A DNA stretch of 64,000 nt from contig NZ_JAUSSZ010000001.1 of assembly GCF_030812595.1 (NCBI RefSeq), positions 62,001 through 126,000 of the forward strand, written 5' to 3'. Made by a program: the position numbers and the translations under genes. The DNA is from Arthrobacter bambusae (lineage in GTDB: Bacteria > Actinomycetota > Actinomycetes > Actinomycetales > Micrococcaceae). Positions 45,843 through 56,282 of the stretch are shown piece by piece (within the stretch, counting starts at the first letter, position 1; the number at the start of each line of letters is the position of its first letter). A model generated the notes under the pieces. It worked only from the letters and a program-made list of their open reading frames with translations, was not told where the DNA came from and searched no databases.

Positions 45843-48800
45843 ATGACCCATCTTCATAACCCAAGCTGGTCCGAACCATTCGAACCGCAGGGTGTCATCT
45901 CGCCCTTCAAGCGTTTCGCTGCGCTCCCGGAAGCCCAGGGACTCTACAACCCTGAGCAGGAGAAAGACGCTTGCGGCCTGGCCATCATCGCTACGCTGCG
46001 CGGTGAACCCGGCTACGACATCGTGGAAGCGGCACTGACTGCCCTGCGCAACCTCGAACACCGGGGCGCTGTGGGCGCCGACGAAGGCACCGGCGACGGC
46101 GCCGGGCTGCTCATGCAGGTTCCGGACGAATTCTTCCGGGCCGTCACCGAGTTCGAGCTCCCCGCACCAGGCCAGTACGTGGTTGGCACCGCCTTCCTGC
46201 CTGCCGAGACCCGCGAAGCGGAGACCGCAAAGGCCGGCATCGAAGCACTTGCAGCCGATGAGGGCCTGGCCGTTCTTGGCTGGCGTGAAGTGCCGGTAGT
46301 CGGGGACCTGGTGGGCGCCATGGCCCGTGCCTGCATGCCCTACTTCGCACAGCCGTTCCTCGCTTCGGCGACGGGCGAGGTCCTGGACCGCAACGAGCTG
46401 GACTCCCGGGCCTGGCGTGTCCGCAAGCGTGCCCAGAACAAGTTCGGTGTGTATTTCCCGTCGCTCTCCTCGCGCACCATCGTGTACAAGGGCATGTTGA
46501 CCACCGCCCAGCTGGAGCCGTTCTACCCGGATCTCTCGGACAAGCGCTTCAAGACCAAGCTGGCCATCGTGCACTCGCGCTTCTCCACGAACACGTTCCC
46601 GTCGTGGCCGCTGGCGCAGCCCTTCCGCACGATCGCCCACAACGGTGAAATCAACACCGTCAAGGGCAACCGGAACTGGATGCGGGCGCGCCAGTCCCAA
46701 CTCGCGAACCCGCTCCTGGGCGATTCCCCGGAGGAGTTGTACCCCATCTGCACGCCGGGCGCCTCGGACTCCGCGTCTTTCGACGAGGTTGCCGAGCTGC
46801 TCTGGCTTTCCGGGCGACCGATCACGCACTCGATCATGATGATGATCCCCGAGGCCTGGGAAAACCACGCCACGATGGATCCGGCCCGCCGTGCCTTCTA
46901 CGAGTACCACTCGCTGCTCATGGAACCGTGGGACGGTCCGGCGGCCGTGTCCTTCACCGACGGCAACCTCGTTGGCGCAACCCTTGACCGCAACGGCTTG
47001 CGCCCCGGCCGTTACTGGATCACTGAAGATGGGCTGGTCGTCTTCGCCTCCGAAGTCGGCGTGATCGAGGTCGAGCCGGCCAAGGTGGTCAAGAAGGGCC
47101 GGGTTTCGCCGGGCAAGATGTTCCTGGTGGACACCGAGGCCGGTCGCATCATCGACGACGCCGAGGTCAAGGCCGAGGTGGCTGCCGCCAACCCTTGGGC
47201 TGAATGGGTCAAGGACAACTTGATCGACCTCAACGACCTTCCCGAGCGTGAGCACGTGCTGCACACGGCCGCGTCCGTGAACATCCGCCAGCGGACATTC
47301 GGCTACACCACCGAGGAATTGAAGATCCTCCTCGGCCCGATGGCCCGCACAGGAGCCGAACCGCTCGGGGCCATGGGCTCGGACACTCCGGTTGCCGTGC
47401 TGTCCAAGCGTCCCCGGCTGCTGTTTGACTACTTCGTGCAGTCATTCGCCCAAGTCACCAACCCGCCCCTCGACGCGATCCGCGAAGAGCTCGTCACTTC
47501 ACTGAAGTGCGCCATCGGTCCCAACGGCAACCTGCTCGACGTCGGGCAGGTGCGCCAGCCGCAGGTCTCCCTGCCGTTCCCGGTGATCAACAACGATCAG
47601 CTCGCCAAGATCGCCAACATCGAAAATGCCGACGGCGACAAAGTCGCCATGAAGGTGCGCGGACTGTACCGCCCGGAGGGCGGCGAAGCAGCACTCCGGA
47701 GCCGCCTGACCGAAATCTGCGAACAGGTTTCCGGCGCGATCAACCGCGGTGTGCAGTACATCGTGCTGTCAGACCGCGACTCCAATGCCCAGTGGGCCCC
47801 GATCCCGTCGCTGCTGCTCGTCAGCGCGGTGCACCACCACCTGCTCCGCAGCGCCAACCGCACCAAGACTGCCCTGGTGGTCGAGGCCGGCGACGTCCGC
47901 GAAACGCACCACGTGGCGGTGCTGGTGGGCTTCGGCGCGTCCGCCGTGAACCCGTACCTGGCCATGGAATCCGTGGAGCAGCTCATCAGCACGGGCGAAG
48001 TCGTTGGTGTGACTGCCGAGGACGGCGTCTACAACCTCATCAAGGGCCTCGGCAAGGGTGTCCTGAAGATCATGTCCAAGATGGGCATTTCCACGGTAGC
48101 CTCCTACACCGGCGCCCAGACTTTCGAAGCACTTGGCCTTTCCCAGGACCTCGTGGACGAATTCTTCTCCGGCACCCACTCCCAGTTGGGCGGCGTCGGC
48201 CTTGACGTCATCGCCGCGGAAGTTTCCGCACGCCACCAGATGGCCTACCCGGAAGGCGGCATCGAACTGCCGCACCGTCCCCTGCTCGGCGGCGGCGAAT
48301 ACCAGTGGCGCCGCGACGGGGAACCGCACCTGTTCAACCCGGAGACTGTGTTCCGCCTGCAGCACGCGACCCGCGAACGCCGCTACGACATCTTCAAGTC
48401 CTACAGCAAGGGAATCGACGATCAGTCCGCGAACCTCATGACCCTGCGTGGGCTCTTGAAGTTCAAGGACGGCGTGCGCCCCGTAGTGCCGTTGGAGGAA
48501 GTCGAGCCGGTTTCCAGCATCGTGAAGCGCTTCTCGACCGGAGCGATGAGCTACGGCTCCATCTCCAAGGAAGCCCACGAAACGCTCGCGATCGCCATGA
48601 ACCGGCTGGGCGCCAAGTCCAACACCGGTGAGGGCGGCGAAGACGTGGACCGCCTGCTGGACCCGGAGCGCCGCTCCGCCATCAAGCAGATCGCCTCGGG
48701 CCGTTTCGGCGTGACCAGCCTGTACCTGAGCAACGCCGAGGACATCCAGATCAAGATGGCCCAAGGCGCCAAGCCTGGTGAAGGCGGCCAGCTCATGGCG

Positions 48801-50456
48801 CAGAAGGTCTACCCCTGGGTAGCCCGGACCCGCCACTCGACCCCCGGCGTCGGGCTCATTTCCCCGCCTCCGCACCACGACATCTACTCGATCGAGGATC
48901 TCGCGCAGCTCATCTACGACGCCAAGCGGGCCAATCCCTCGGCGCGAGTGCACGTCAAGCTCGTGTCCGAGGTCGGGATCGGCACGGTGGCGTCCGGCGT
49001 CACCAAGGCGAAGGCCGACGTCGTGCTCGTTTCAGGGCACGACGGCGGAACGGGCGCCTCGCCGCTCAACTCGCTCAAGCACGCCGGTGTTCCCTGGGAG
49101 CTCGGGCTCGCCGAAACCCAGCAGACGCTCATGCTGAACGGGCTCCGCGACCGCGTCGTGGTCCAGGTGGACGGCCAGCTCAAGACTGGCCGCGACGTCG
49201 TCATCGCTGCGTTGCTGGGTGCCGAGGAATACGGTTTCGCGACCGCGCCGCTGGTGGTTTCGGGCTGCGTCATGATGCGCGTGTGCCACCTCGATACATG
49301 CCCTGTCGGCGTTGCGACCCAGAACCCGGAGCTGCGTTCGCGCTTCAACGGCAAGCCGGAGTTCGTGGTCAACTTCTTCGAATTCCTTGCCGAGGAAGTC
49401 CGTGAACTGCTTGCCGAACTCGGCTTCCGCAGCCTCGAAGAGGCCATCGGGCACGCCGAGGTCCTGGACACCCGTGAAGCGATCGACCACTGGAAGGCCG
49501 AGGGACTCGACCTCGATCCGATCCTGCACGGCCTCGAGTTCGACGACGATGTTCCCCTGCGGAACCTCACCGGCCAGAACCACGAACTCGACAAGCACTT
49601 CGACCAGCGCCTCATCGGCATGGCCGCCGAGGCTCTGAGCGACCGCACGCCGGTGAAGATCGCCGTCGACGTCATCAACACGGACCGTTCCGTGGGGACC
49701 ATGTTGGGGCACGTCGTCACGAAGACGTTCGGCATCGATGTGCTCGCCACCGACACCATCGACATCACGCTGAAGGGCACCGCCGGGCAGTCGCTGGGCG
49801 CCTTCCTTCCGGCGGGGATCACCCTGCGCATGTTCGGCGACTCCAACGATTACGTCGGCAAGGGCCTCTCAGGCGGACGCATCATCGTCCGCCCGGACCG
49901 CACCAACGTTTTCCAGGCGGAGCGTAACGTCATTGCCGGCAATGTGATCGGCTATGGCGCCACGAGCGGCGAAATGTTCCTGCGCGGCCAGGTGGGCGAA
50001 CGGTTCATGGTACGCAACTCGGGTGCCACTGCCGTCGTCGAAGGCATCGGTGACCATGGCTGCGAATACATGACCGGAGGCCAGGCGCTGATCATCGGAC
50101 GCACCGGCCGCAACTTCGGCGCGGGCATGTCCGGTGGCACCGCCTACGTACTGGACCTCCAGCCTGCCCGGGTGAACAAGCAGGCGCTGGACTCGGGCGA
50201 GCTGCAGCTGCTTGAGCTCGACGACGAGGACCGCACCATCGTCCACACCCTCCTGCTCAAGCATTTCGAAGAAACCGAATCCGTCCTCGCAGGCCGCTTG
50301 CTCGAGAACTTCGATGACACAGCAGCCCGCATCACCAAAGTTCTGCCGCGCGACTACGCCGCAGTCCTGCAAACCCGACTCGACGCCATTGAAGAGGGCC
50401 TTGATCCCGATGGCGAAGAAGTATGGTCCCGAATCCTGGAGGTAACCGGTGGCTGA
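45843..50456 (+). CDS. gltB: glutamate synthase large subunit
   Basis: NADPH-dependent GOGAT alpha subunit: makes glutamate from glutamine and 2-oxoglutarate. The class II amidotransferase nucleophile Cys is in [15 protein letters not shown], after a propeptide of about 40 residues. The FMN/synthase domain has [18 protein letters not shown] sequence ([13 protein letters not shown]) and [15 protein letters not shown]; the 3Fe-4S Cys residues are in [18 protein letters not shown]. The C-terminal beta-helix has repeated Gly motifs. 1537 aa with ATG 45843, preceded by GAGGAAGG. Overlaps gltD by 8 bases. The 261-base leader holds TACAAT at 45738-45743 as a possible -10. Confidence 0.96.
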   Translation: MTHLHNPSWSEPFEPQGVISPFKRFAALPEAQGLYNPEQEKDACGLAIIATLRGEPGYDIVEAALTALRNLEHRGAVGADEGTGDGAGLLMQVPDEFFRAVTEFELPAPGQYVVGTAFLPAETREAETAKAGIEALAADEGLAVLGWREVPVVGDLVGAMARACMPYFAQPFLASATGEVLDRNELDSRAWRVRKRAQNKFGVYFPSLSSRTIVYKGMLTTAQLEPFYPDLSDKRFKTKLAIVHSRFSTNTFPSWPLAQPFRTIAHNGEINTVKGNRNWMRARQSQLANPLLGDSPEELYPICTPGASDSASFDEVAELLWLSGRPITHSIMMMIPEAWENHATMDPARRAFYEYHSLLMEPWDGPAAVSFTDGNLVGATLDRNGLRPGRYWITEDGLVVFASEVGVIEVEPAKVVKKGRVSPGKMFLVDTEAGRIIDDAEVKAEVAAANPWAEWVKDNLIDLNDLPEREHVLHTAASVNIRQRTFGYTTEELKILLGPMARTGAEPLGAMGSDTPVAVLSKRPRLLFDYFVQSFAQVTNPPLDAIREELVTSLKCAIGPNGNLLDVGQVRQPQVSLPFPVINNDQLAKIANIENADGDKVAMKVRGLYRPEGGEAALRSRLTEICEQVSGAINRGVQYIVLSDRDSNAQWAPIPSLLLVSAVHHHLLRSANRTKTALVVEAGDVRETHHVAVLVGFGASAVNPYLAMESVEQLISTGEVVGVTAEDGVYNLIKGLGKGVLKIMSKMGISTVASYTGAQTFEALGLSQDLVDEFFSGTHSQLGGVGLDVIAAEVSARHQMAYPEGGIELPHRPLLGGGEYQWRRDGEPHLFNPETVFRLQHATRERRYDIFKSYSKGIDDQSANLMTLRGLLKFKDGVRPVVPLEEVEPVSSIVKRFSTGAMSYGSISKEAHETLAIAMNRLGAKSNTGEGGEDVDRLLDPERRSAIKQIASGRFGVTSLYLSNAEDIQIKMAQGAKPGEGGQLMAQKVYPWVARTRHSTPGVGLISPPPHHDIYSIEDLAQLIYDAKRANPSARVHVKLVSEVGIGTVASGVTKAKADVVLVSGHDGGTGASPLNSLKHAGVPWELGLAETQQTLMLNGLRDRVVVQVDGQLKTGRDVVIAALLGAEEYGFATAPLVVSGCVMMRVCHLDTCPVGVATQNPELRSRFNGKPEFVVNFFEFLAEEVRELLAELGFRSLEEAIGHAEVLDTREAIDHWKAEGLDLDPILHGLEFDDDVPLRNLTGQNHELDKHFDQRLIGMAAEALSDRTPVKIAVDVINTDRSVGTMLGHVVTKTFGIDVLATDTIDITLKGTAGQSLGAFLPAGITLRMFGDSNDYVGKGLSGGRIIVRPDRTNVFQAERNVIAGNVIGYGATSGEMFLRGQVGERFMVRNSGATAVVEGIGDHGCEYMTGGQALIIGRTGRNFGAGMSGGTAYVLDLQPARVNKQALDSGELQLLELDDEDRTIVHTLLLKHFEETESVLAGRLLENFDDTAARITKVLPRDYAAVLQTRLDAIEEGLDPDGEEVWSRILEVTGG

Positions 50457-51906
50457 TCCACGCGGATTTCTGAAAGTCCGGCAGCGCGAGACGCAGCCAC
50501 GCCGTCCTGTTCCCGTCCGCATCATGGACTGGAAGGAAGTCTACGAGGCCCAGGACAAGGGCGTGCTCAAGAGCCAGGCCGGCCGCTGCATGGATTGCGG
50601 CGTTCCGTTCTGCCACCAGGGCTGCCCCCTCGGGAACCTCATCCCCGAGTGGAACGACCTCACGTGGCGCGGCAAGGGCGAGGAAGCGATCGAGCGCCTG
50701 CACGCGACGAACAACTTCCCGGAGTTCACCGGCCGCCTGTGTCCTGCGCCGTGTGAGGCGTCCTGTGTTTTGGGGATCAACCAGCCCGCTGTGACCATCA
50801 AGCAGGTTGAAGTTTCGATCATCGACGACGCCTTCGAGAACGGCTGGGTACAGCCCCTTCCGCCGGCGCGTCTCTCCGGTAAGACGGTCGCCGTCGTCGG
50901 CTCCGGCCCCGCAGGGCTTGCGGTCGCGCAGCAGCTGACTCGCGTCGGACACACCGTGGCCGTCTACGAGCGCGACGACAAGATCGGGGGACTGCTGCGC
51001 TACGGCATCCCGGACTTCAAAATGGAGAAGGAACAGGTCGACCGCCGCGTCGAGCAGATGAAGGCCGAGGGCACCCGCTTCCGCACGGGCGTCGCGGTGG
51101 GAAGCGACGTGACCTGGGAGCAGTTGCGCCGCCGTTACGACTCCGTGGTGATCGCCACCGGTGCTACCGTTCCGCGCGACCTTCCCATCCCTGGCCGCGA
51201 ACTCGAAGGCATCCACTTCGCCATGGACTACTTGGTGCCCGCCAACCGCGTGGTTGCCGGTGAGACCGTGGAGGGCCAGATCGATGCCAAGGGCAAGCAC
51301 GTGATTATCCTCGGCGGCGGCGACACCGGCGCGGACTGCCTCGGCACGGCACACCGGCATGGCGCCGCGTCCATAACCACCCTCGCGATCGGCAAGCAGC
51401 CGCCGTTGGAGCGCGCCTCGCACCAGCCCTGGCCGACGTTCCCTACCCTCTTCGAGGTTGCCAGCGCACACGAAGAGGGCGGCGAACGCACCTACCTTGC
51501 CTCCACCGTTGAATTTGTCGGAGAAAACGGCAAGCTCACCGGGGTCAAAGTCGCCGAGACCGAGTTCGTCGACGGCAAGCGCCTGCCCAAGGCCGGGACG
51601 GAACGCGTCCTTCCGGCCGATCTGGTCTTCCTGTCGCTCGGCTTTACCGGTGCCGAACCTGCCGGTATCACCGAACAGGTCAGCGCAGAATTCGACGGCC
51701 GCGGCAACGTGGCCCGAGATGGGTACTACATGACCAACACCGAGGGCGTGTTCGTCGCCGGCGATGCCGGCCGTGGGCAGTCCTTGATTGTCTGGGCTAT
51801 CGCCGAAGGCCGCGCCTGCGCTGCCGCCGTCGACAAGTACCTCATGGGCAGCACCATTCTCCCCGCGCCGGTGGCCCCCACCGACCGGGCCATATCGGTC
51901 CTCTAA
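50449..51906 (+). CDS. gltD: glutamate synthase small subunit
   Basis: NADPH-oxidising beta subunit that feeds electrons to GltB. N-terminal Cys clusters for 4Fe-4S centres: [17 protein letters not shown] and [16 protein letters not shown]-binding [17 protein letters not shown] at about residue 147, NADPH-binding [15 protein letters not shown] at about 287, and [17 protein letters not shown] near the end. 485 aa. GTG start within the last 8 bases of gltB. Confidence 0.95.
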   Translation: MADPRGFLKVRQRETQPRRPVPVRIMDWKEVYEAQDKGVLKSQAGRCMDCGVPFCHQGCPLGNLIPEWNDLTWRGKGEEAIERLHATNNFPEFTGRLCPAPCEASCVLGINQPAVTIKQVEVSIIDDAFENGWVQPLPPARLSGKTVAVVGSGPAGLAVAQQLTRVGHTVAVYERDDKIGGLLRYGIPDFKMEKEQVDRRVEQMKAEGTRFRTGVAVGSDVTWEQLRRRYDSVVIATGATVPRDLPIPGRELEGIHFAMDYLVPANRVVAGETVEGQIDAKGKHVIILGGGDTGADCLGTAHRHGAASITTLAIGKQPPLERASHQPWPTFPTLFEVASAHEEGGERTYLASTVEFVGENGKLTGVKVAETEFVDGKRLPKAGTERVLPADLVFLSLGFTGAEPAGITEQVSAEFDGRGNVARDGYYMTNTEGVFVAGDAGRGQSLIVWAIAEGRACAAAVDKYLMGSTILPAPVAPTDRAISVL

Positions 51907-51951
51907 GGACCGGCGCACGACGCTTTCCCAACTCCAACTGCAGCACACTAC

Positions 51952-51957
51952 TAGGGT
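51952..51957 (+). promoter_or_regulatory. candidate leaderless -10 element of pyk
   Basis: TAGGGT, six bases before the ATG at 51964. Part of the spacer (GTAGG) might act as a weak ribosome-binding site instead. Confidence 0.4.
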
Positions 51958-51963
51958 AGGTAT

Positions 51964-53463
51964 ATGAGACGCGCAAAAATCGTGGCAACGTTCGGACCGG
52001 CAATTTCCAGCTTTGACAACACCCTCGCGGTGCTGGAAGCCGGCGTCGACGTCGCCCGCATGAACATGAGCCACGGCGACTACTCGGTACACGACAACAC
52101 GTACGAGAACGTCCGCAAGGCCTCCGCCCAACTCCACAAGCCCGTTGCCATCATGGCCGACTTGCAGGGCCCGAAGATCCGTTTGGGCCGATTTGTCGAC
52201 GGCCCCCACGAGCTCGCCGTCGGTGACACTTTCACCATCACCACCGAGGACGTTCCGGGTACCAAGGACATCTGCTCCACCACCCTCAAGAGCCTGACGG
52301 AAGACGTGAACGTCGGGGATGCCCTGCTGATCGACGACGGCAAGGTTGCACTGCGCGCCATCGAGGTTGACGACGTCAAGGTGGTCGCCACGGTGACCGT
52401 CGGCGGCTGGGTCTCCAACAACAAGGGCATCAACCTGCCCGGCGTTGCCGTCAACGTCCCCGCGCTGAGCGAAAAGGACGAGGACGATCTCCGCTGGGCC
52501 CTGAAGCGCGGTGTCGACCTGGTGGCACTGTCCTTCGTCCGTGATGCGTCCGACATCAAGCGCGTGCACGAAATCATGGACGAAGAGGGCCGTCGCGTCC
52601 CGGTGATCGCCAAGATCGAGAAGCCGCAGGCAGTGGACCAGCTCCACGAAATCATCGACGCCTTCGACGCCATCATGGTTGCCCGTGGCGACCTCGGCGT
52701 GGAACTCCCGCTCGAGGAAGTGCCGATTGTCCAGAAGCGCGCCATTGAACTGGCCCGCCGCTGGGCCAAGCCGGTCATCGTGGCCACGCAGGTTCTTGAA
52801 TCGATGATCGACAACCCGCGCCCGACCCGTGCCGAGGCTTCGGACTGCGCCAACGCAGTGCTCGACGGCGCAGACGCGGTGATGCTCTCCGGCGAGACAA
52901 GCGTAGGCAAGTACCCGATCGAGACGGTCAAGACCATGGCCCGGATCATCGAGTCCACCGAAGAACACGGTCTTGAGCGCGTTCCCCCGCTCGGTACCAA
53001 GCCCAAGACCCGCGGTGGCGCCATCACGCGTGCCGCCGTCGAAATCGCCGACCAGCTGGACGCAAAGTACATCTGTACCTTCACCCAGTCCGGTGACTCG
53101 GCCCGCCGCCTGTCCCGCCTGCGGCCCGTCAAGCCGGTGTTCGCTTTCACGCCGCTGGAGCACGTCTGGAACCAGCTGGCGCTGACCTGGGGCATCCAGC
53201 CGGTCCTGGTCCCCATGGTGGGCCACACTGACGCCATGACGGCGCAGGTGGACCGCAGCCTCCTGGAGATGAACATCGTGGAGAACGGTGACCTCGTGGT
53301 CATCGCTGCCGGTTCGCCTCCCGGACAGGCCGGGTCCACGAACTCGCTCAAGGTCCACAGGGTGGGCGACCTCGCGGACACTTCCCGCATGGAAGAGGCC
53401 GCAGCCCGCAAGGAAAAGGTCGGACCGTGGCCGGAAAAGAAGAAGGCCAAGTCGAAGGCCTGA
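51964..53463 (+). CDS. pyk: pyruvate kinase
   Basis: Final ATP-forming step of glycolysis. RRAKIVATFGPAI at the N-terminus, MNMSHGDYSVH, DLQGPKIRLG, the active-site signature IIAKIEKPQAVDQLHEI with catalytic Lys, MVARGDLGVELP, TQVLESMIDNPRPTRAEASD and MLSGETSVGKYPIE. The C-terminal allosteric domain follows. 499 aa, slightly long because of a Lys-rich tail (EKKKAKSKA). It follows gltD by 57 bases and is probably transcribed from its own start. Confidence 0.96.
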   Translation: MRRAKIVATFGPAISSFDNTLAVLEAGVDVARMNMSHGDYSVHDNTYENVRKASAQLHKPVAIMADLQGPKIRLGRFVDGPHELAVGDTFTITTEDVPGTKDICSTTLKSLTEDVNVGDALLIDDGKVALRAIEVDDVKVVATVTVGGWVSNNKGINLPGVAVNVPALSEKDEDDLRWALKRGVDLVALSFVRDASDIKRVHEIMDEEGRRVPVIAKIEKPQAVDQLHEIIDAFDAIMVARGDLGVELPLEEVPIVQKRAIELARRWAKPVIVATQVLESMIDNPRPTRAEASDCANAVLDGADAVMLSGETSVGKYPIETVKTMARIIESTEEHGLERVPPLGTKPKTRGGAITRAAVEIADQLDAKYICTFTQSGDSARRLSRLRPVKPVFAFTPLEHVWNQLALTWGIQPVLVPMVGHTDAMTAQVDRSLLEMNIVENGDLVVIAAGSPPGQAGSTNSLKVHRVGDLADTSRMEEAAARKEKVGPWPEKKKAKSKA

Positions 53464-53502
53464 TCTCCTTAGCGCCGTTCAAGGGGCTCCGCCGTTTTGA
53501 AC

Positions 53503-53577
53503 TGCTCCCCGAAAGTTGGACTGAGAAATCAGTTCTGACTTTCGGGGAGCACTTCAGTTTGCGGGGCCCCCTTTTTT
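53503..53577 (+). terminator. long perfect inverted repeat after pyk
   Basis: TGCTCCCCGAAAGT (53503-53516) and its exact reverse complement (53538-53551) enclose a 21-base loop that is itself partly self-complementary (GACTGA / TCAGTT). GGGGCCCCC and six T follow at 53563-53577. Probably terminates pyk; the length of the stem is unusual for a simple terminator. Confidence 0.6.
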
Positions 53578-53615
53578 GGCTTTACGGTTCGTGGCCGGCG
53601 GCGCTCCGAAAGCGA

Positions 53616-53651
53616 CGAAGGCGCCGCTTCCCGGGGGAAGCGGCGCCTTCG
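53616..53651. terminator. 16-bp perfect hairpin between convergent pyk and response regulator
   Basis: CGAAGGCGCCGCTTCC (53616-53631) pairs over its whole length with 53636-53651 around a CGGG tetraloop. No T-run on either side. Confidence 0.6.
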
Positions 53652-53678
53652 CGGGGGAGTGCTAGTTGACCTGGTTTG

Positions 53679-54284
53679 CTAGTTGACCTGGTTGATGATG
53701 GTCTCGGCGACCTCGCGCATGCTGAGGCGGCGGTCCATGGAGGTCTTCTGGATCCAACGGAATGCTTCAGGCTCCGTGAGGCCCATCTTCGTGGTCAGGA
53801 GGCTCTTGGCCCGCTCCACGAGCTTGCGCGTGGCGAACTGCTCCTGAAGGTCGGTCACCTCGCTCTCGAGGGCCCTGATCTCTTCATGGCGGGAAAGAGC
53901 GATTTCGATAGCCGGGATCAGGTCGGCCGGGGTGAAAGGCTTGACGACGTAGGCCATGGCCCCGGCGTCGCGGGCGCGCTCCACGAGCTCCTTCTGGCTG
54001 AACGCCGTCAGCAGGACCACGGGGGCGATCCTCGCCTTGACGATCTTCTCCGCAGCGGAGATGCCGTCCATGACGGGCATCTTGACGTCCATGAGGACCA
54101 GATCCGGCTTCAGTTCCTCGGCCAGCTGGACAGCCTTCTCACCGTTGTCGGCCTCACCGACAACGTCGTAGCCTTCGCCCTTCAAGATCTCGATGATGTC
54201 CAGACGGATGAGGGTCTCATCCTCTGCGACAACTACTCGGCGTGCCGGCTGGGATGCGGGCTTGGACTCCGTCTGTTCTGACAC
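53679..54284 (-). CDS. pdtaR: ANTAR-domain response regulator, PdtaR-like
   Basis: Receiver domain plus RNA-binding ANTAR domain, 201 aa, like mycobacterial PdtaR (Rv1626), which acts by antitermination on RNA hairpins. Receiver: VVVAEDETLIRLDI (acidic pocket), LVLMDVKMPVMDG with the phospho-Asp, LTAFSQ and YVVKPF. ANTAR: VERAKSLLTTKMGLTEPEAF and RRLSMREVAETII. The GTG start at 54284 has AAGGAGAT six bases upstream. No histidine kinase is adjacent, as usual for this orphan regulator. The 3' end is followed by a near-copy of its last 15 bases. Confidence 0.92.
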   Translation of the reverse strand: MSEQTESKPASQPARRVVVAEDETLIRLDIIEILKGEGYDVVGEADNGEKAVQLAEELKPDLVLMDVKMPVMDGISAAEKIVKARIAPVVLLTAFSQKELVERARDAGAMAYVVKPFTPADLIPAIEIALSRHEEIRALESEVTDLQEQFATRKLVERAKSLLTTKMGLTEPEAFRWIQKTSMDRRLSMREVAETIINQVN

Positions 54285-54451
54285 GGGATCTCCTTGAAGA
54301 CGTACGGCGGGTTCTCAACCATCTTAGTTGCACCCGGTCCCTGCGTATGATTTATTGCTCGGCCGAGCCGGTTCTGGAAAATAGCCTATCTGCATGTAGA
54401 GTAGTTTCGCGCACTGCAACAGGAAGCGTTGAGTTCTGCGAAGGCCTCGAC

Positions 54452-54464
54452 GTCGGTTAGTCTT
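54452..54464 (+). promoter_or_regulatory. candidate tRNA-Leu promoter core
   Basis: GTCGGTTAGTCTT, identical over 13 bases to the region before tRNA-Val(CAC) at 21429-21441. TAGTCT (54458-54463) would be the -10; no good -35 is seen. Confidence 0.4.
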
Positions 54465-54480
54465 GTTTCGGTGTTTCCGC

Positions 54481-54562
54481 GCCCGAGTGGCGGAATTGGC
54501 AGACGCGCCGCACTCAAAATGCGGTATCGAAAGGTGTGTGGGTTCGAGTCCCACCTCGGGCA
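54481..54562 (+). tRNA. tRNA-Leu (CAA)
   Basis: Class II tRNA with acceptor GCCCGAG/CTCGGGC, anticodon stem-loop CCGCACTCAAAATGCGG (anticodon CAA), a short variable arm, and T-arm GTGGGTTCGAGTCCCAC. CCA is not encoded. A tyrosine integrase gene begins 89 bases downstream, so this is the likely attachment site of the remnant element. Confidence 0.93.
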
Positions 54563-54589
54563 CAGTGTTACCGCAGGTCAGAAGGGTTT

Positions 54590-54639
54590 TAGGCTTCTGA
54601 GTGTGCACAAAAACTCGTTTTGTGTGCACACGAAGCCTA
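54590..54639. other. 50-base stem-loop with paired TGTGCACA palindromes
   Basis: TAGGCTTC (54590-54597) pairs with GAAGCCTA (54632-54639); inside, GTGTGCAC (54601-54608) pairs with GTGCACAC (54624-54631), and AAAA with TTTT. The sequence GTGTGCACA occurs twice, 21 bases apart. It lies between tRNA-Leu and the integrase start. It could be a terminator, an operator or integrase arm sites. Confidence 0.6.
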
Positions 54640-54643
54640 GAAT
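54638..54643 (+). promoter_or_regulatory. candidate leaderless -10 element of the integrase gene
   Basis: TAGAAT, seven bases before the ATG at 54651, with no ribosome-binding site. It overlaps the end of the stem-loop. Confidence 0.45.
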
Positions 54644-54650
54644 TCTTGCA

Positions 54651-55740
54651 ATGGCCAGCATTTGGGAGCGCAAAAAATCTGACGGATCGACTTCGTTCAC
54701 GGTCCGCTGGCGCAACCCCGAGACGCGTAAGCAAGAAGGAATCACCTTCTCCACGGCGTCCGAAGCAGAGACCCTCAAGCGGCTGCTGGATGCAAACAAC
54801 CAGTCCTTTGAAATCGCCCAGCGCGCGATGGTCAAGAACCAAACCAAAGCGCCCACCGTCGCCGCCGTTATCCAGGAACATATTGACCTTTTGGTGCGAC
54901 CTTCTGTCGGCACGGTCCACACATACCAAACGATGCTGAAGCTGCACATCGCTGATGTCATCGGTCACATTCCGTGGACAAGCTGGACTACCGGCATTTG
55001 ACCTACTGGATCAAGACGATGCAGGCAAAGGGTAGGTCTCCGAAGACGATCAAGAACAACCATGGATTGATCTTTTCGGCCATGGAGACGGCGGTGATGA
55101 GGACAATCCTTGCCGTGGGGTCCAGCTCCCCTCGGGCGAGAAGGCCGAGGATGAAGCAAGGTTCCTGACCCACGCCGAGTTCGGGTTGATTCTTGAGGGC
55201 ATGGGGGAGCGGTACAAGGCTTTCACCGAGTTCTTGGTGATGACTGGAACGCGGTTTGGAGAGGCAACAGCCGTGACCGTCGCCGACGTCGATCTGATGT
55301 CCAAGCCTGCCCCCATGCGCGTTAACAAAGCGTGGAAGCGCGGCGCTGACTCCAAGTACTACATCGGCGCGACCAAGACTGGCGCAGGGAAACGGACGGT
55401 CTCGTTGAATCCTCAATTGGTGGAGATCCTGATTCCCCTCGTGGCCAGCCGACCCGGTTCCTGACCTCTTGTTCACGACGCCCAAGGGTGGGCGCATAGT
55501 TCACAAGCTGTACTGGCATCATTACTGGGTTCCCGCGGTTGAGGCCGCACAGGCCCGTGGTTTGAAGAAGGCACCTCGAATCCACGCCCTGCGGCATACA
55601 CATGCTTCCTGGCTGATTCAGGAGGGCGTCTCTTTGTTCACAGTTTCGAGGCGTCTCGGGCATGCATCGACTCGGACAACTGAGCAGGTTTATGGCCACC
55701 TCATGCCCAGGCGCTGCAGGATGCCCGGATGCTGTCGAGC
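54651..55740 (+). pseudogene. int: tyrosine recombinase (phage/ICE integrase), frameshifted
   Basis: Reads as one integrase of about 360 aa only if four single-base shifts are corrected, near 54974, 55099, 55460 and 55709. Segments: N-terminal arm-binding domain ASIWERKKSDGSTSFTVRW; core-binding KLDYRHLTYWIKTMQAKGRS; catalytic domain VMTGTRFGEATAVTV (first Arg), PRIHALRHTHASWLI (His-x2-Arg), LGHASTRTTEQVYGHL (His and the nucleophile Tyr). All catalytic residues survive. Three shifts look like loss of a G and one like a gained base. Starts 89 bases after tRNA-Leu. The true 3' end is not clear. Confidence 0.85.
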
Positions 55741-55781
55741 GATCGTCGATTGCGTGGCGAGCCTAAGGGCGTCTGTCGATG

Positions 55782-56282
55782 CTACGAGATCCTCTGTTGT
55801 GATCGGGCTCGTGTCCCGATCATTCTCGGCGTGGACGTTGGTGTCGCAGTTGCCCTGACCTCGCGCATCTCGGCAATCTCCTTTAGGTGGCCGGACGTGA
55901 ATATGATCTTGCCCTTTCCCCAGACGACATGCGGGAACTCGCCCTTTGTCGCGCCCTCCCGAAGCCATGCCAGCATTTCGGTTTGGCCTTGTTTCGTTTC
56001 GACGACGGTCGGCTGGCCGTGCGGACGACCTAGGGGAGCGCCGGTGTCCAGATGGGTAACGTGGTCGAAGATCGCTTTCGCGTCGGTTTCGGTGACCGGT
56101 TCTCTGGACGTTCGATTGACGCCGGTGGGACCTTTGCCGAGCCAATAGCCTTGGGGTGTCCCGGCCTTCACATAGTAGGCGGTTGCGTTTAGGGGAGCGG
56201 GGGAGACATCGTCCATCATCGTGGTCTTGAAGAGGTACTTTAGGCCCGACTGGGCGGAGAGTCGGGCGATCGACATGGTCAT
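55782..56282 (-). pseudogene. truncated MobF (TrwC-type) relaxase
   Basis: 166 codons. The first ~110 residues match the N-terminus of TrwC-like relaxases of actinobacterial conjugative elements: MTMSIARLSAQSGLKYLF, then NATAYYVKAGTPQGYWLGKG with the catalytic Tyr pair, and DTGAPLGRPHGQPTVVE. The metal-binding His triad and helicase domains that should follow are missing; the rest to the stop is unrelated. The start ATG 56282 overlaps the stop of the coiled-coil gene as ATGA, which confirms the start and shows an old operon. It faces the integrase remnant. Confidence 0.65.

Noticed and set aside
50332..53358. Very long open frame (about 1000 codons) on the minus strand opposite gltD and pyk
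   Set aside because: It mirrors the codon structure of two clear genes on the plus strand, is rich in His, Asp, Val and Gly as such shadows are in high-GC DNA, and has no recognisable domain.
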